NCBI GenBank assembly: GCA_032334235.1
Contig: JAVSGI010000005.1
Location: forward strand, 1,488,001 to 1,552,000
Direction: 5' to 3'
DNA: 64,000 nucleotides
Origin: Paracoccaceae bacterium Fryx2
GTDB taxonomy: Bacteria; Pseudomonadota; Alphaproteobacteria; Rhodobacterales; Rhodobacteraceae
Positions 43,117-52,218 of this stretch are shown one piece after another. The first letter of the stretch is position 1. Every line of letters starts with the position of its first letter. The notes below the pieces were generated by a model. The model saw nothing but the letters and a program-made list of their open reading frames with translations. It had not been told where the DNA came from and did no database searches. Both the position numbers and the translations under genes were made by a program.

Positions 43117-43998
43117 ATGTTCGCATCCTGCGCCGATCCCGCGACCCTTGAAGGCCTTGGCTGGCTGGCGTGCTACCTGACCACGGGCAAGCATCTCGAC
43201 TTCTATTGGTCGTTCCTGACGGTGCTGGCCCTGCTGGCGATCACGGCGCCGGTGGCACTTGCCTTCGGCTTTGGCGGGGCAATGGCGGCGCGCAGCCAAT
43301 TCCTGCCGGTGCGGTTGTTCGGCAAGACCTACACCGCAATGGTGCGCGGCGTGCCCGACATCGTGTTCTTCCTGTTCTTCGTGATCGCGCTGGATCAGGG
43401 GATCGAGTGGATGATGCATCAGATCCGCTGCCCCGACTGGACCGAGCCGATCCGGCAGGGGCTGGAGTTCCGGGTCTGCCCGACGGCCAAGGTGCCTTCG
43501 GGCAATGCGGCGCAGGTCTGGCACAGCCTTTACGGCTTCGCGCTGGCCGTCACCACCTTTGCCATCGTGTTCGGCGCCTTTGCCGCCAACGTGCTTTATG
43601 GCGCGATGCAGGCGGTGCCGCGCGCCCAGCTTGAAACGGCCGAAAGCTACGGCATGAACCATGGCCAGGTGTTCCGCCGCATCCTGGTGCCGCAGATGTG
43701 GGTCTATGCGCTGCCGGGCCTGTCGAACCTGTGGATGATCCTGATCAAGGCGACGCCGCTCCTGTTCCTGCTGGGGGTCAAGGACATCGTCTATTGGGCG
43801 CGCGAGTTGGGCGGGTCGAAGACCAGCGCCTATGAATACCCGCACCCCGACTGGCGGCTGTATTACTTCCTGTTCCTGCTGGTGTTCTACCTCTGCATGA
43901 CGCGCGTGTCGGAAATCGTGCTGGCGCGGCTGTCGGCGCGGCTGTCGCGCGGGCAGGCCACGGCGGCGGGCGAAGCCCAGCGAAAGGCCGCCGCATGA
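43117..43998 (+). CDS. Polar amino-acid ABC transporter permease (HisQ-like)
   Basis: 293-aa inner-membrane protein of the HisMQ type: membrane spans start at FYWSFLTVLALLAITAPVAL. A conserved GVPDIVFFLFFVIALDQGI follows, and the EAA coupling loop is at AESYGMNHGQVFRRILVPQM. It is longer than typical HisQ because of an extra periplasmic segment (RCPDWTEPIRQGLEFRVCPT) between early helices. It overlaps the second permease by ATGA. Confidence 0.9.
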   Translation: MFASCADPATLEGLGWLACYLTTGKHLDFYWSFLTVLALLAITAPVALAFGFGGAMAARSQFLPVRLFGKTYTAMVRGVPDIVFFLFFVIALDQGIEWMMHQIRCPDWTEPIRQGLEFRVCPTAKVPSGNAAQVWHSLYGFALAVTTFAIVFGAFAANVLYGAMQAVPRAQLETAESYGMNHGQVFRRILVPQMWVYALPGLSNLWMILIKATPLLFLLGVKDIVYWARELGGSKTSAYEYPHPDWRLYYFLFLLVFYLCMTRVSEIVLARLSARLSRGQATAAGEAQRKAAA

Positions 43999-44822
43999 CC
44001 TGCTGGGAAACCATCGGCGCCTATGGGCTGCGCTCGCTGGGCATTGGCGAACGACTGCTGCCGCGCAGCGATTTCACCCTTTGCCAGCAGTTCACCCTGA
44101 TCGGGTCGGGGCTGATCTGGAACATTTACTTCGGGTTTCTGGCGCTGGTGGTCGGGTTCTTCGCCGCGAATGCGCTGGCGCTGGCCAAATCGGCGCGCAA
44201 CCCCTGGGCGCGCAAACCGGCCGAATGGTTCATCTTTGTCTTTCGCGGCTCGCCGCTGTTCATCCAGTTCTTCCTTGCCTACGAGGCGCTGGTGCTGCTG
44301 CCGCGCACGGGAGTCGAGATCTTCGGGCTGACGATGGAAACCTCATGGCTTTCAAAGGCCTGGGCCGGGGCGCTGATCGTGCTGTTCCTCAACACCGCCG
44401 CCTATTCGGCCGAGATCTTCCACGGTGCGCTGAAGTCCATACCGAAGGGCGATCTGGAGGCGGCGGATGCCTACGGCATCTCGGGCTGGTCGAAATTCCG
44501 GCGCATCCAGTGGCCTACCATGTTGCGGCTGGCATGGCCCGCCTATACCAACGAGGCGATTTTCCTGTTCCATGCGACGACTTTGGTATACTTCTCGGGG
44601 TTTCCGGCGTTCCAGCAACGGGGCGACGCGCTGTACTATGCGAGCTATTTCGCAGACAAGACCTTCAACCCCTTCATCCCGTACCCGATCGTGGCCTTCT
44701 ACTTCATACTTCTGACCTTCATCGTGATCGGGGTCTTCGGGTTCATCAACGGGCGGTTGAACCGGCATCTGCCGGCAAATACCCGCGCGCGGATCAGGAT
44801 CCGCCCGCAGATCATCAGGTGA
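43995..44822 (+). CDS. Polar amino-acid ABC transporter permease (HisM-like)
   Basis: 275-aa second permease. It has membrane spans around LIWNIYFGFLALVVGFFAAN, the family motif FVFRGSPLFIQFFLAYEAL, and EAA loop ADAYGISGWSKFRRIQWPTM. The last cytoplasmic tail is basic. The ATG lies in the stop of the first permease gene (ATGA). Four bases separate it from the first glutamine-synthetase-like gene, binding uptake and metabolism into one operon. Confidence 0.91.
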   Translation: MTCWETIGAYGLRSLGIGERLLPRSDFTLCQQFTLIGSGLIWNIYFGFLALVVGFFAANALALAKSARNPWARKPAEWFIFVFRGSPLFIQFFLAYEALVLLPRTGVEIFGLTMETSWLSKAWAGALIVLFLNTAAYSAEIFHGALKSIPKGDLEAADAYGISGWSKFRRIQWPTMLRLAWPAYTNEAIFLFHATTLVYFSGFPAFQQRGDALYYASYFADKTFNPFIPYPIVAFYFILLTFIVIGVFGFINGRLNRHLPANTRARIRIRPQIIR

Positions 44823-44826
44823 GGAT

Positions 44827-46164
44827 ATGAAAGACTGGCTGAGAAAGCACCCCGAGGTGCGAACCATCCGCGTGGCCGCCGCCGACCTGAACGGTCAGGC
44901 GCGGGGCAAGCGCATTCCGGCGCGTTTCGCCGACAAGGTGGTAAAGGACGGGACGCGCTTTCCGTTTTCGGTGCTGAACCTCGACATCTGGGGCGAGGAC
45001 ATCGACGACAGCCCGCTGGTGTTCGAACAGGGCGATGCCGACGGCATCCTGAAACCGACCGACCGGGGCTTCATGCCGATGCCCTGGCTGGAGGCGCCGA
45101 CCGCGCTGCTGCCGATCTGGATGTTCCGCGAGAACGGCCAGCCCTACGAGGGCGACCCACGCCATGCGCTGCGCGCGGTGGTGGAGAAGTTCAAGGCCCG
45201 CGGCCTGACGCCGGTGGTGGCGGTGGAACTGGAGTTCTTTCTGATCGACGATTCCGGCAAGACCCTGCAAGTGCCGCCCAGCCCCCGGTCGGGCAAGCGG
45301 CGCAAGGCGGCGGAAACCCTGTCGATCCGGGCACTGGATGCGTTCGACACCTTCTTCACCGACCTTTACGACGCCTGCGAGGCGATGGACATTCCGGCTG
45401 ACACCTCGACCTCGGAAACCGGGCTGGGGCAGTTCGAGGTCAACCTGATGCATTGCGACGACGCGCTGCGCGCCGCCGATGATGCCTGGCTGTTCAAGAT
45501 GCTGGTCAAGGGTCTGGCGCGGCGGCACGGCTTCGCCGCCAGCTTCATGGCGAAACCCTACCCGGAGTATTCGGGCTCGGGGCTGCACACCCATTTCTCG
45601 GTGCTGGACGCGCGCGGCGACAACATCTTCGACAGCGGCGGGCCGAAGGGCACGGCGGTGATGCGCCATGCGGTGGCGGGCTGTCTGACCGCGATGCACG
45701 ATTCCACGCTGATCTTCGCGCCCCATGCCAACAGCTATCAGCGGCTGGTGCCGGGCAAGCACGCCCCCACCGCGATTTCCTGGGGCTACGAGAACCGCAC
45801 CTCGGCGGTGCGCATCCCGGCGGGAAACCCGGCCGCGCGGCGGATCGAACATCGCGTGGCAGGCGGCGACGTGAACCCCTACCTGATGCTGGCCACCATC
45901 CTTGGCGCGGCGCTGGTGGGGATCGAGGACGCGGACGAGCCGCCGCAGCCGATCACCGGCAACGCCTATGCCGTCGACGGCCTGCCGCAGATCCCGGAAA
46001 ACTGGGATGCCGCGATCGACGCCTTCGAGAAAAGCCAGATCATGCCGCGCATCCTGCCGCGCGAACTGATCCGCAATCTGGTGCTGACCAAGCGCCAGGA
46101 GGCGCATTATCTGGCCGAACTCAGCCCCGAAGAACAGGTCGAACTGTATCTCGATACGGTCTGA
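44827..46164 (+). CDS. Glutamine synthetase-family gamma-glutamyl ligase (PuuA-like, copy 1)
   Basis: 445-aa enzyme of the glutamine-synthetase fold that, in the PuuA branch, joins glutamate to an amine with ATP. Seen are VVAVELEFFLIDDSGK (metal-ligand Glu), TSETGLGQFEVNLMHCDD, the ATP/metal segment GLHTHFSVLDARGDNIF, and SYQRLVPGKHAPTAISWGYENRT, all in GS order. It lacks the adenylylation-type C terminus of GlnA. It starts four bases after the permease gene. A second, distinct GS-like gene follows at 46948, so both could act on different amines or as a heteromer. Confidence 0.9.
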   Translation: MKDWLRKHPEVRTIRVAAADLNGQARGKRIPARFADKVVKDGTRFPFSVLNLDIWGEDIDDSPLVFEQGDADGILKPTDRGFMPMPWLEAPTALLPIWMFRENGQPYEGDPRHALRAVVEKFKARGLTPVVAVELEFFLIDDSGKTLQVPPSPRSGKRRKAAETLSIRALDAFDTFFTDLYDACEAMDIPADTSTSETGLGQFEVNLMHCDDALRAADDAWLFKMLVKGLARRHGFAASFMAKPYPEYSGSGLHTHFSVLDARGDNIFDSGGPKGTAVMRHAVAGCLTAMHDSTLIFAPHANSYQRLVPGKHAPTAISWGYENRTSAVRIPAGNPAARRIEHRVAGGDVNPYLMLATILGAALVGIEDADEPPQPITGNAYAVDGLPQIPENWDAAIDAFEKSQIMPRILPRELIRNLVLTKRQEAHYLAELSPEEQVELYLDTV

Positions 46165-46172
46165 CCCTCCCG

Positions 46173-46196
46173 GCCCCCCTTGCGGCGCAGGGGGGC
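46173..46196 (+). terminator. GCCCCCCTTGC/GCGCAGGGGGGC hairpin
   Basis: A GC-rich inverted repeat lies nine bases after the first ligase stop and 40 bases before the amidotransferase ATG. It has no T-run, so partial termination or mRNA processing inside the operon is more likely than full termination. Confidence 0.4.
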
Positions 46197-46235
46197 ACGG
46201 GCGTAGGCTTCCGGCCACCCAACCACGGACATTTC

Positions 46236-46943
46236 ATGCTGATCGGCATCCTGCAAACCGGCCTCGCGCCCGAGACGCTCTCGGGCGAGATGGGCGACTA
46301 CCCCGACATGTTCGCGCGCCTGCTGGAAGGCCACGGCTTCACCTTCCGCACCTGGCGCGTGGTGGACATGGAGTTTCCGGCCTCGGTGACGGAGGCCGAC
46401 GGCTGGCTGATCACCGGGTCCAAACACGGCGCCTACGAGGATCATCCCTTCATCAAGCCGCTGGAGGCGTTCATCCGCGACGCCTATGCGCAGGCCGTGC
46501 CGATGGTCGGCATCTGCTTCGGGCACCAGATCATCGCGCAGGCTTTGGGCGGACGGGTCGAGCAATATGACAAGGGCTGGGCCGTGGGCGCCACCGACTA
46601 CGATTTCGGCGGCGAGACGCTGACGCTGAACGCCTGGCACCGCGACCAGGTGGTGCAAGCACCGCAAGGCGCGCGGGTTATCGCCTCGAACGACTTTTGC
46701 AGCAACGCGGCGCTGATCTACGACGACCGGGCGCTGACGGTGCAGGCCCACCCCGAGTTCCGCCCCGAATTCATCGACGGCCTGATGCAAAGCCGGGGCA
46801 AGGGGCTGGTGCCCGACGACCTGATGGCAGAGGCCACGGCGCGGCTCGACACCCCGCTCGATGACCGCACCCTTGCCGCCCGCATCGCCGCGTTCTTCAA
46901 ACAGCCGCGCCGGGCAGCCGCCCCTGCGGCCAACACAGTGTGA
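46236..46943 (+). CDS. Class I glutamine amidotransferase-like protein
   Basis: 235-aa stand-alone class I GATase domain. Nucleophile elbow PMVGICFGHQIIAQALGG (Cys near residue 90), LTVQAHPEFRPEFIDG with the His-Pro-Glu of the triad, and an N terminus MLIGILQTGLAPETLSGE. In this context it probably hydrolyses a gamma-glutamyl amide intermediate (the PuuD role), although PuuD itself is of a different peptidase C26 subgroup. It lies between the two ligase genes. Confidence 0.87.
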   Translation: MLIGILQTGLAPETLSGEMGDYPDMFARLLEGHGFTFRTWRVVDMEFPASVTEADGWLITGSKHGAYEDHPFIKPLEAFIRDAYAQAVPMVGICFGHQIIAQALGGRVEQYDKGWAVGATDYDFGGETLTLNAWHRDQVVQAPQGARVIASNDFCSNAALIYDDRALTVQAHPEFRPEFIDGLMQSRGKGLVPDDLMAEATARLDTPLDDRTLAARIAAFFKQPRRAAAPAANTV

Positions 46944-46947
46944 ACCC

Positions 46948-48303
46948 ATGTCCGACTGGACCCAGAAACTGCCCGAAGCCACCCGCGACTACATCGCCGG
47001 CCGCCGCGTCGACGAGGTGGAATGCATCATCGGCGATGTGGCGGGCGTGGCGCGGGGCAAGGCGATGCCGGCCTCGAAATTCGCCACCCAGAAAAGCTAT
47101 TTCCTGCCGAACTCGATCTTTCTGCAAACCATCACCGGCGAATGGGCGGACAACCCGTTCGACGCCTTCACCGAACCCGACATGATCCTGGTGCCCGATT
47201 TCAGCACCGCCACCGCGGCGCCATGGACGGCCGACGTGACGCTGCAGGTGATCCACGACGCGCAGGATCAGCTTGGCGTGCCGGTGCCGTTCTCGCCGCG
47301 CAACGTGCTGCGCCGCATCGTGCACCTGTTCAACGCCGAAGGCTGGACCCCGGTGATCGCGCCCGAGATGGAATTCTTCCTGACCGCGCGCAACATCGAC
47401 CCCAACATGCCGATCCTGCCGCCGATGGGCCGGTCGGGCCGCCGGGCGGCGGGCAAGCAGGCCTATTCGATGTCGGCGGTCGACGAATACGGCAAGGTGA
47501 TCGACGACATCTACGATTTCGCCGAAGCCCAGGGGCTGGAAATCGACGGCATCCTGCAGGAGGGCGGCGCCGGGCAGATCGAGCTGAACCTTGCCCACGG
47601 CGACCCGGTCAAGCTTGCCGACGACGTGTTCTTCTTCAAGCGGCTGATCCGCGAGGCCGCGCTGCGCCACGACTGTTTCGCCACCTTCATGGCCAAGCCG
47701 ATCGAGGGCGAGCCGGGCTCGGCGATGCACATCCACCATTCGGTGGTGGATACCAAGACCGGCCGCAACATCTTTTCCGACAAGAAGGGCGGCGAGACGC
47801 CGGAGTTCCTGCACTTCATCGCCGGGATGCAGGCCCACCTGCCCGCCGCCGTGGCGCTGCTGGCACCCTATGTCAACAGCTACCGCCGCTATGTGCCGGA
47901 CTTCGCCGCCCCGATCAACCTCGACTGGGGCCGCGACAACCGCACCACCGGCCTGCGGGTGCCGATTTCGGACCCCGCGGCGCGGCGGGTGGAAAACCGG
48001 CTGCCGGGGATGGATTGCAACCCCTACCTCGGCATCGCGGCCAGCCTGGCCTGCGGTTACCTTGGCCTGAAAGAGGGCAAGCTGCCGCGCGCCGAATGCA
48101 CCGGCAACGCCTATTCCAGTTCCGACGAGCTGCCCTACAACCTGGGCGACGCGCTCGACCTGCTGGAAGAGGACCGCGCGCTGCGCGACGTGCTGGGCGA
48201 GGTGTTCTGCGGCGTCTACGATTCCGTCAAGCGCAACGAATACAAGGAGTTCCTGCAGGTCATCAGCCCCTGGGAACGCGAGCATCTGCTGCTGAACGTA
48301 TGA
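46948..48303 (+). CDS. Glutamine synthetase-family gamma-glutamyl ligase (PuuA-like, copy 2)
   Basis: 451-aa GS-fold ligase. Features: VECIIGDVAGVARGKAMPAS (PuuA-type N terminus), IAPEMEFFLTARNIDPNMP, LQEGGAGQIELNLAHGDPV, SAMHIHHSVVDTKTGRNIF, and SYRRYVPDFAAPINLDWGRD. Homologous to, but well diverged from, the protein at 44827. ATG 46948 follows the amidotransferase stop by four bases; a longer start at 46861 would read through the preceding gene. Its stop overlaps the oxidase ATG (ATGA). Likely acts on a polyamine or monoamine. Confidence 0.91.
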   Translation: MSDWTQKLPEATRDYIAGRRVDEVECIIGDVAGVARGKAMPASKFATQKSYFLPNSIFLQTITGEWADNPFDAFTEPDMILVPDFSTATAAPWTADVTLQVIHDAQDQLGVPVPFSPRNVLRRIVHLFNAEGWTPVIAPEMEFFLTARNIDPNMPILPPMGRSGRRAAGKQAYSMSAVDEYGKVIDDIYDFAEAQGLEIDGILQEGGAGQIELNLAHGDPVKLADDVFFFKRLIREAALRHDCFATFMAKPIEGEPGSAMHIHHSVVDTKTGRNIFSDKKGGETPEFLHFIAGMQAHLPAAVALLAPYVNSYRRYVPDFAAPINLDWGRDNRTTGLRVPISDPAARRVENRLPGMDCNPYLGIAASLACGYLGLKEGKLPRAECTGNAYSSSDELPYNLGDALDLLEEDRALRDVLGEVFCGVYDSVKRNEYKEFLQVISPWEREHLLLNV

Positions 48304-49601
48304 ACCTGCTGTTCGCCAATGACCGGGCCGGGGAATACCCGGCGTCCTGGTATGCCGCCACTGCCGCCCCGCTGGCGCGATTTGCGCCCCTGCAGGGCGA
48401 TACCCGCGCCGATGTCTGCGTCGTCGGCGGCGGCTACACCGGCCTGTCGGCGGCCCTGCATCTGGCAGAGGCCGGCCTGTCGGTGGTGCTGCTGGAGGCG
48501 CATCGCGTGGGCTTCGGCGCCTCGGGGCGCAACGGCGGGCAGGTCGGGTCGGGCCAGCGGCTGGATCAGGACGAGCTTGAGGCGATGGTGGGCATGGAAC
48601 AGGCCCGCCGGTTGTGGGACATGGCCGAAGAGGCCAAGGCGCTGCTGCGCGGCCTCATCACCCGCCACGCCATGCCCTGCACCTTCCACCCCGGCGTGGC
48701 GCACGCCTGCTGGCACGACCGCGAGGTGACCCACGCCCGTTCCCATGCCGACCGCCTCGCCCGCGACTACGGCTATGACCGGCTTGAACCGCTGGACCGC
48801 GCAGGCATCCGCGCGCTGATCGGCTCGGAGGTCTACAAGGGCGGCGAGATCGACCATGGCGCAGGCCATGTGCATCCGCTGAACTATGCCATCGGGCTGG
48901 CACAGGCAGCGGCGGCGGCCGGGGCCACGATCCACGAAGGCAGTCTGGTGACCGGCATCCAGCACGGCGCAAAAGCGGTGGTGCAGACCGATCAGAGCCG
49001 CGTGGTGGCCGATCATGTCATCCTCGCCTGCAACGGCTATCTCGGCGCGCTGGAGCCGAAGGTCGCGGCCAAGGTGATGCCGATCAACAATTTCATCATC
49101 GCGACCGAACCGCTGGGTCACCGGGCGGCCGAGATCCTGTCGCAGCCCGTCGCGGTGGCCGACACCAGGTTCGTCGTGAACTACTGGCGGCTGTCGGAAG
49201 ACAACCGCCTGCTGTTCGGCGGCGGCGAAAGCTACGGCTACCGCTTCCCCGACATCATCCGCACCGTCGCCCGGCCGATGCTGCAGGTCTATCCGCAACT
49301 CAAGGGCACCCGCATCACCCATGCCTGGGGCGGCACCCTGGCCATCACGATGAACCGCCTGCCCTGCTTCACCCGGCCCGCGCCGAACGTGCTGTCGGCC
49401 TCGGGCTACTCCGGCCACGGCGTGGCGCTGGCGACGCTGGCAGGCAAGGTGATGGCCGAGGCGGTGGCGGGCCAGGCGTCGCGCTTCGACCTCATGGCCA
49501 GCCTGCCGCAACCGCGCTTCCCCGGTGGTGCCGCGCTACGCTGGCCGCTGCTGGTGCTGGCGATGACCTGGTATTCGCTCCGCGACCGGCTGGGGCGCTG
49601 A
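48300..49601 (+). CDS. FAD-dependent oxidoreductase, DAO type (PuuB-like)
   Basis: 433-aa flavoprotein oxidase. FAD-binding site ADVCVVGGGYTGLSAALHLA near residue 38, then VLLEAHRVGFGASGRNGGQV, the usual second FAD segment of PuuB-like enzymes, and C-terminal THAWGGTLAITMNRLPCF. It should oxidise the terminal amine of a gamma-glutamyl amine to the aldehyde. It is overlapped by the second ligase (ATGA), so ligation and oxidation are coupled. No aldehyde dehydrogenase is present in the window. Confidence 0.9.
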   Translation: MNLLFANDRAGEYPASWYAATAAPLARFAPLQGDTRADVCVVGGGYTGLSAALHLAEAGLSVVLLEAHRVGFGASGRNGGQVGSGQRLDQDELEAMVGMEQARRLWDMAEEAKALLRGLITRHAMPCTFHPGVAHACWHDREVTHARSHADRLARDYGYDRLEPLDRAGIRALIGSEVYKGGEIDHGAGHVHPLNYAIGLAQAAAAAGATIHEGSLVTGIQHGAKAVVQTDQSRVVADHVILACNGYLGALEPKVAAKVMPINNFIIATEPLGHRAAEILSQPVAVADTRFVVNYWRLSEDNRLLFGGGESYGYRFPDIIRTVARPMLQVYPQLKGTRITHAWGGTLAITMNRLPCFTRPAPNVLSASGYSGHGVALATLAGKVMAEAVAGQASRFDLMASLPQPRFPGGAALRWPLLVLAMTWYSLRDRLGR

Positions 49602-49610
49602 CGAAAGCCT

Positions 49611-49640
49611 GCAGTTTCTTCTTGGCCCAAATACCCCCTT
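49611..49640. repeat. Half copy of the 'ttggcccaaatacccc' element
   Basis: The sequence ttcttcttggcccaaatacc (with ccccttt after it) matches one arm of the 32-bp palindrome at 18871-18954, directly after the oxidase stop. The opposite arm is absent here, so this is a single-arm relic or a different member of the element. Confidence 0.6.
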
Positions 49641-49759
49641 TCCGCTGCGTCACCCGCAAGGCGGCGCCGACCGGGTGGCATGCCGCCAACTTCGCGCTGG
49701 CAAAATCGGCCGCCAGCCCTTACAGGTTTCCCGAACAAGAGTTTCAGGAAAGTCGCAGC

Positions 49760-50950
49760 ATGGCACCCGACGGACAGATTCTCGCCCCCAATACCCACGA
49801 CGCCGAACCCATCCCCGAGGCCGCCCGGGCCGAGATCGACCGGCTGCTGCAATCGGGCGACCTGTTCCGCTACACCGCCCCCGATGGCGCGCCGGTCGCG
49901 CTGCTGGAAGCCGAATTCGCCGAACTGATGGGCGCGCGCTACGCGCTGGCGGTTTCAAGCTGCTCGGCGGCGCTGTTCCTGTCGCTCAAGGCGCTGGACC
50001 TGCCGCGCGGTGCCAGGGTGCTGATTCCGGCCTTCACCTTCGCCGCCGTGCCCTCGGCGGTGGTCCATGCCGATTGCGTGCCGGTGCTTGTCGAGGTCGG
50101 CGCCAACTACCGGGTCGACATGGACGATTTCGCCGCCAAGCTCGATGACAGCATCGCGGCGGTGCTGATCAGCCACATGCGCGGCCACACCTCGGACATG
50201 GACGCGATCATGGCGCTCTGCGATGCGCGCCAGATTCCGGTGATCGAGGATGCGGCGCATTCGCTGGGCACGCTGTGGCATGGCCGCAAGATCGGCACCA
50301 TCGGCAAGATCGGCTGCTTCAGTTTCCAGAGCTACAAGATGGTGAATGCGGGCGAGGGCGGCATGATGATCACCGACGACCCCGAACTGGCGGCGCGGGC
50401 GGTGATCATGTCGGGCGCCTACGAGCACAACTGGAAAAAGCACCCAGGCCTGCAGAACAGCTTCCCGCTGTGGCAGAACCGCCTGCCGCTCTACAACATG
50501 CGCTTGCAGAACCTGTCAGCGGCGGTGATCCGCCCGCAACTGCCCGAACTGGCAGGCCGGGTCGCGAAGGGCCGCAGCGGGCATGACCATGTCGCGGATC
50601 TGCTGAACACCTGTGACTGGCTCGACGTGCCGCCGCCGCTGGCGCCGGAGACCCGGGCGCCGGATTCGATCCAGTTCAACCTGGCGGGAGAGTGGACGGA
50701 TGCCGAGGCCCGCGCCTTCCAGTCCGCCGCCAAGGCCCGCGGCGTGGTGGTGCAGGTGTTCGGCCTCAGCGAAGACAACGCCCGCGCCTTCTGGAACTGG
50801 CAGTTCCTCGGCGACATGCCGGACCTGCCGCTGACCCGTGCCATGCTGACGCGGGCCTGCGACGTGCGCCTGCCGGTGCGGCTGACCAGTGCTGAACTGG
50901 ACTTCATCGCGCAGGCGGTGATCGGGGCGGCGCAGGATGTGAAAGGCTGA
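49760..50950 (+). CDS. DegT/DnrJ/EryC1/StrS-family aminotransferase
   Basis: 396-aa PLP-dependent enzyme of the DegT family, which usually aminates keto-sugars. The substrate/PLP region SSCSAALFLSLKALDL, ADCVPVLVEVGANYRVDMDD, then PVIEDAAHSLGTLWHG, and the Schiff-base Lys in GCFSFQSYKMVNAGEGGMMI are all present. ATG 49760 gives normal length; an upstream start at 49622 lies in the repeat. A sugar role would be unusual next to polyamine-type genes, so the true substrate is open. It ends at tail-to-tail hairpins with the LysR gene. Confidence 0.88.
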   Translation: MAPDGQILAPNTHDAEPIPEAARAEIDRLLQSGDLFRYTAPDGAPVALLEAEFAELMGARYALAVSSCSAALFLSLKALDLPRGARVLIPAFTFAAVPSAVVHADCVPVLVEVGANYRVDMDDFAAKLDDSIAAVLISHMRGHTSDMDAIMALCDARQIPVIEDAAHSLGTLWHGRKIGTIGKIGCFSFQSYKMVNAGEGGMMITDDPELAARAVIMSGAYEHNWKKHPGLQNSFPLWQNRLPLYNMRLQNLSAAVIRPQLPELAGRVAKGRSGHDHVADLLNTCDWLDVPPPLAPETRAPDSIQFNLAGEWTDAEARAFQSAAKARGVVVQVFGLSEDNARAFWNWQFLGDMPDLPLTRAMLTRACDVRLPVRLTSAELDFIAQAVIGAAQDVKG

Positions 50951-50969
50951 TCCGGCGGAACCGGCGGCC

Positions 50970-51014
50970 AAGAGTTTTACCTAAAACTCTTGCAAAATCC
51001 TTCAAAGGATTTTG
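50970..51014. terminator. Tandem AT-rich hairpins between convergent genes
   Basis: Two palindromes stand side by side: AAGAGTTTT-acct-AAAACTCTT (50970-50991) and CAAAATCCTT-ca-AAGGATTTTG (50993-51014). They occupy nearly all of the space between the DegT gene and the convergent LysR gene, and both give T-rich 3' arms, so they should work as a bidirectional terminator. Confidence 0.75.
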
Positions 51015-51017
51015 GGC

Positions 51018-52001
51018 TCACAACACCCGCAGCCGGTCCTTCAGCCAGGGCAGCGCCAGAACCGAGGGCGCCACCACCCGCTCTTGCAGCAGCCCGCGCA
51101 GGCGGGTTGCCACTTGCCCCGGCATGTCGCGCAGCATCCCCGCCCGCGCGGTCAGCGAGATCGTGCGGTCCAGCGGCGCGAAGGGCAGCGGCAGCACGTC
51201 AGCAGCCCCCTCGAAGCGTTGCGCCGCCTGGATGCCCAGCGGCGTCAGGATTGTCCAGCCTTCGCCCCCCGCAACCATCGCCATGATGGCGTGATAGCTG
51301 TCGAGTTCGAAGCGGTGATCCAGCCGCAGGTTCTGCCGCGCCAGATGCGCCGCGATCTGGCGGCCCATGTGATGCCGCGCGGAATAGAGGATCAGCGGCA
51401 GGCGTTGCAAGGCCTGCGCCGGATCGCCCTGCACCGCACCGCGCGGGGCCGCCACCACGAAGGGTTCGCACAAGAGCGGATGCACCTCCATCCATTCGCC
51501 ATTGCCGCCGGGGTCGGCCGCGACATCCGCCCCCAGGTCGGCCGCCACCACCATGTCGAGCGCGCGGGCGTCGAGTTGGTCGAGCAGGCGGTGACTGGCG
51601 CCGGTTTCCAGCAGGAAGCGGCAGCCGCGCAGGTCGCCCGCCAGCGCCGACAGCAGGCGCGGCGTCACGTCGGCGTCGAAATCCTCGATCATGCCCAGCC
51701 GCAGCGTGGTCAGCGACGACATGTCGGCCATCGCCAGTTCGGCCCGCGCCTCGGTGGCGGAGTTGAGGATGGTCTGGGCGTGGCGGCGGAACATCGTGCC
51801 CGCCGGGGTCATCCGCATCGGGCGGGCGCCGCGGTCCAGCAGAGTCACACCCAGCGCCGCCTCCAGCCCCGAAAGCTGCTGGCTTACCGCCGAAGGGCTG
51901 GCCCCCAGCCGCCGGGCAGCGGCCGAAATGGCACCCTCTTCGGCTGTGGCCAGGAACACCTCGATGCCCCAGAGCGTCACCCGGCCCTGTGTGTCGCCCA
52001 T
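51018..52001 (-). CDS. LysR-family transcriptional regulator
   Basis: 327-aa regulator with N-terminal winged helix FLATAEEGAISAAARRLGAS, SPSAVSQQLSGLEAALGVTL and the linker helix, followed by a two-lobe ligand-binding domain (TTLRLGMIEDFDADVTPRLL). ATG 52001 (MGDTQGRVTLWGI) is preferred over 52028. It is divergent from the class III aminotransferase gene across 217 bases, and the operator probably lies there. Regulation of the amine-degradation operon is likely but inferred. Confidence 0.9.
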   Translation of the reverse strand: MGDTQGRVTLWGIEVFLATAEEGAISAAARRLGASPSAVSQQLSGLEAALGVTLLDRGARPMRMTPAGTMFRRHAQTILNSATEARAELAMADMSSLTTLRLGMIEDFDADVTPRLLSALAGDLRGCRFLLETGASHRLLDQLDARALDMVVAADLGADVAADPGGNGEWMEVHPLLCEPFVVAAPRGAVQGDPAQALQRLPLILYSARHHMGRQIAAHLARQNLRLDHRFELDSYHAIMAMVAGGEGWTILTPLGIQAAQRFEGAADVLPLPFAPLDRTISLTARAGMLRDMPGQVATRLRGLLQERVVAPSVLALPWLKDRLRVL

Positions 52002-52218
52002 GCCCTGCCCCCTGCCCCGTCGCGTCAAAGGCTAGGGCCTTGGCCCGGCCCATGCAACCGCCCATCCGGCCCCGGCGAAACGCCCGTCCGCTGCGTCGGG
52101 GCCCTGCACTATGCCCGCCCCGCCCGCCATTCCGCCCGCGCCCCGCATCGCGGTGATTGTGAAGCGCGGCGCGGACGGATAGCCTGTCGCGGAAATTGCC
52201 CCAACAAGGATGACCGCC

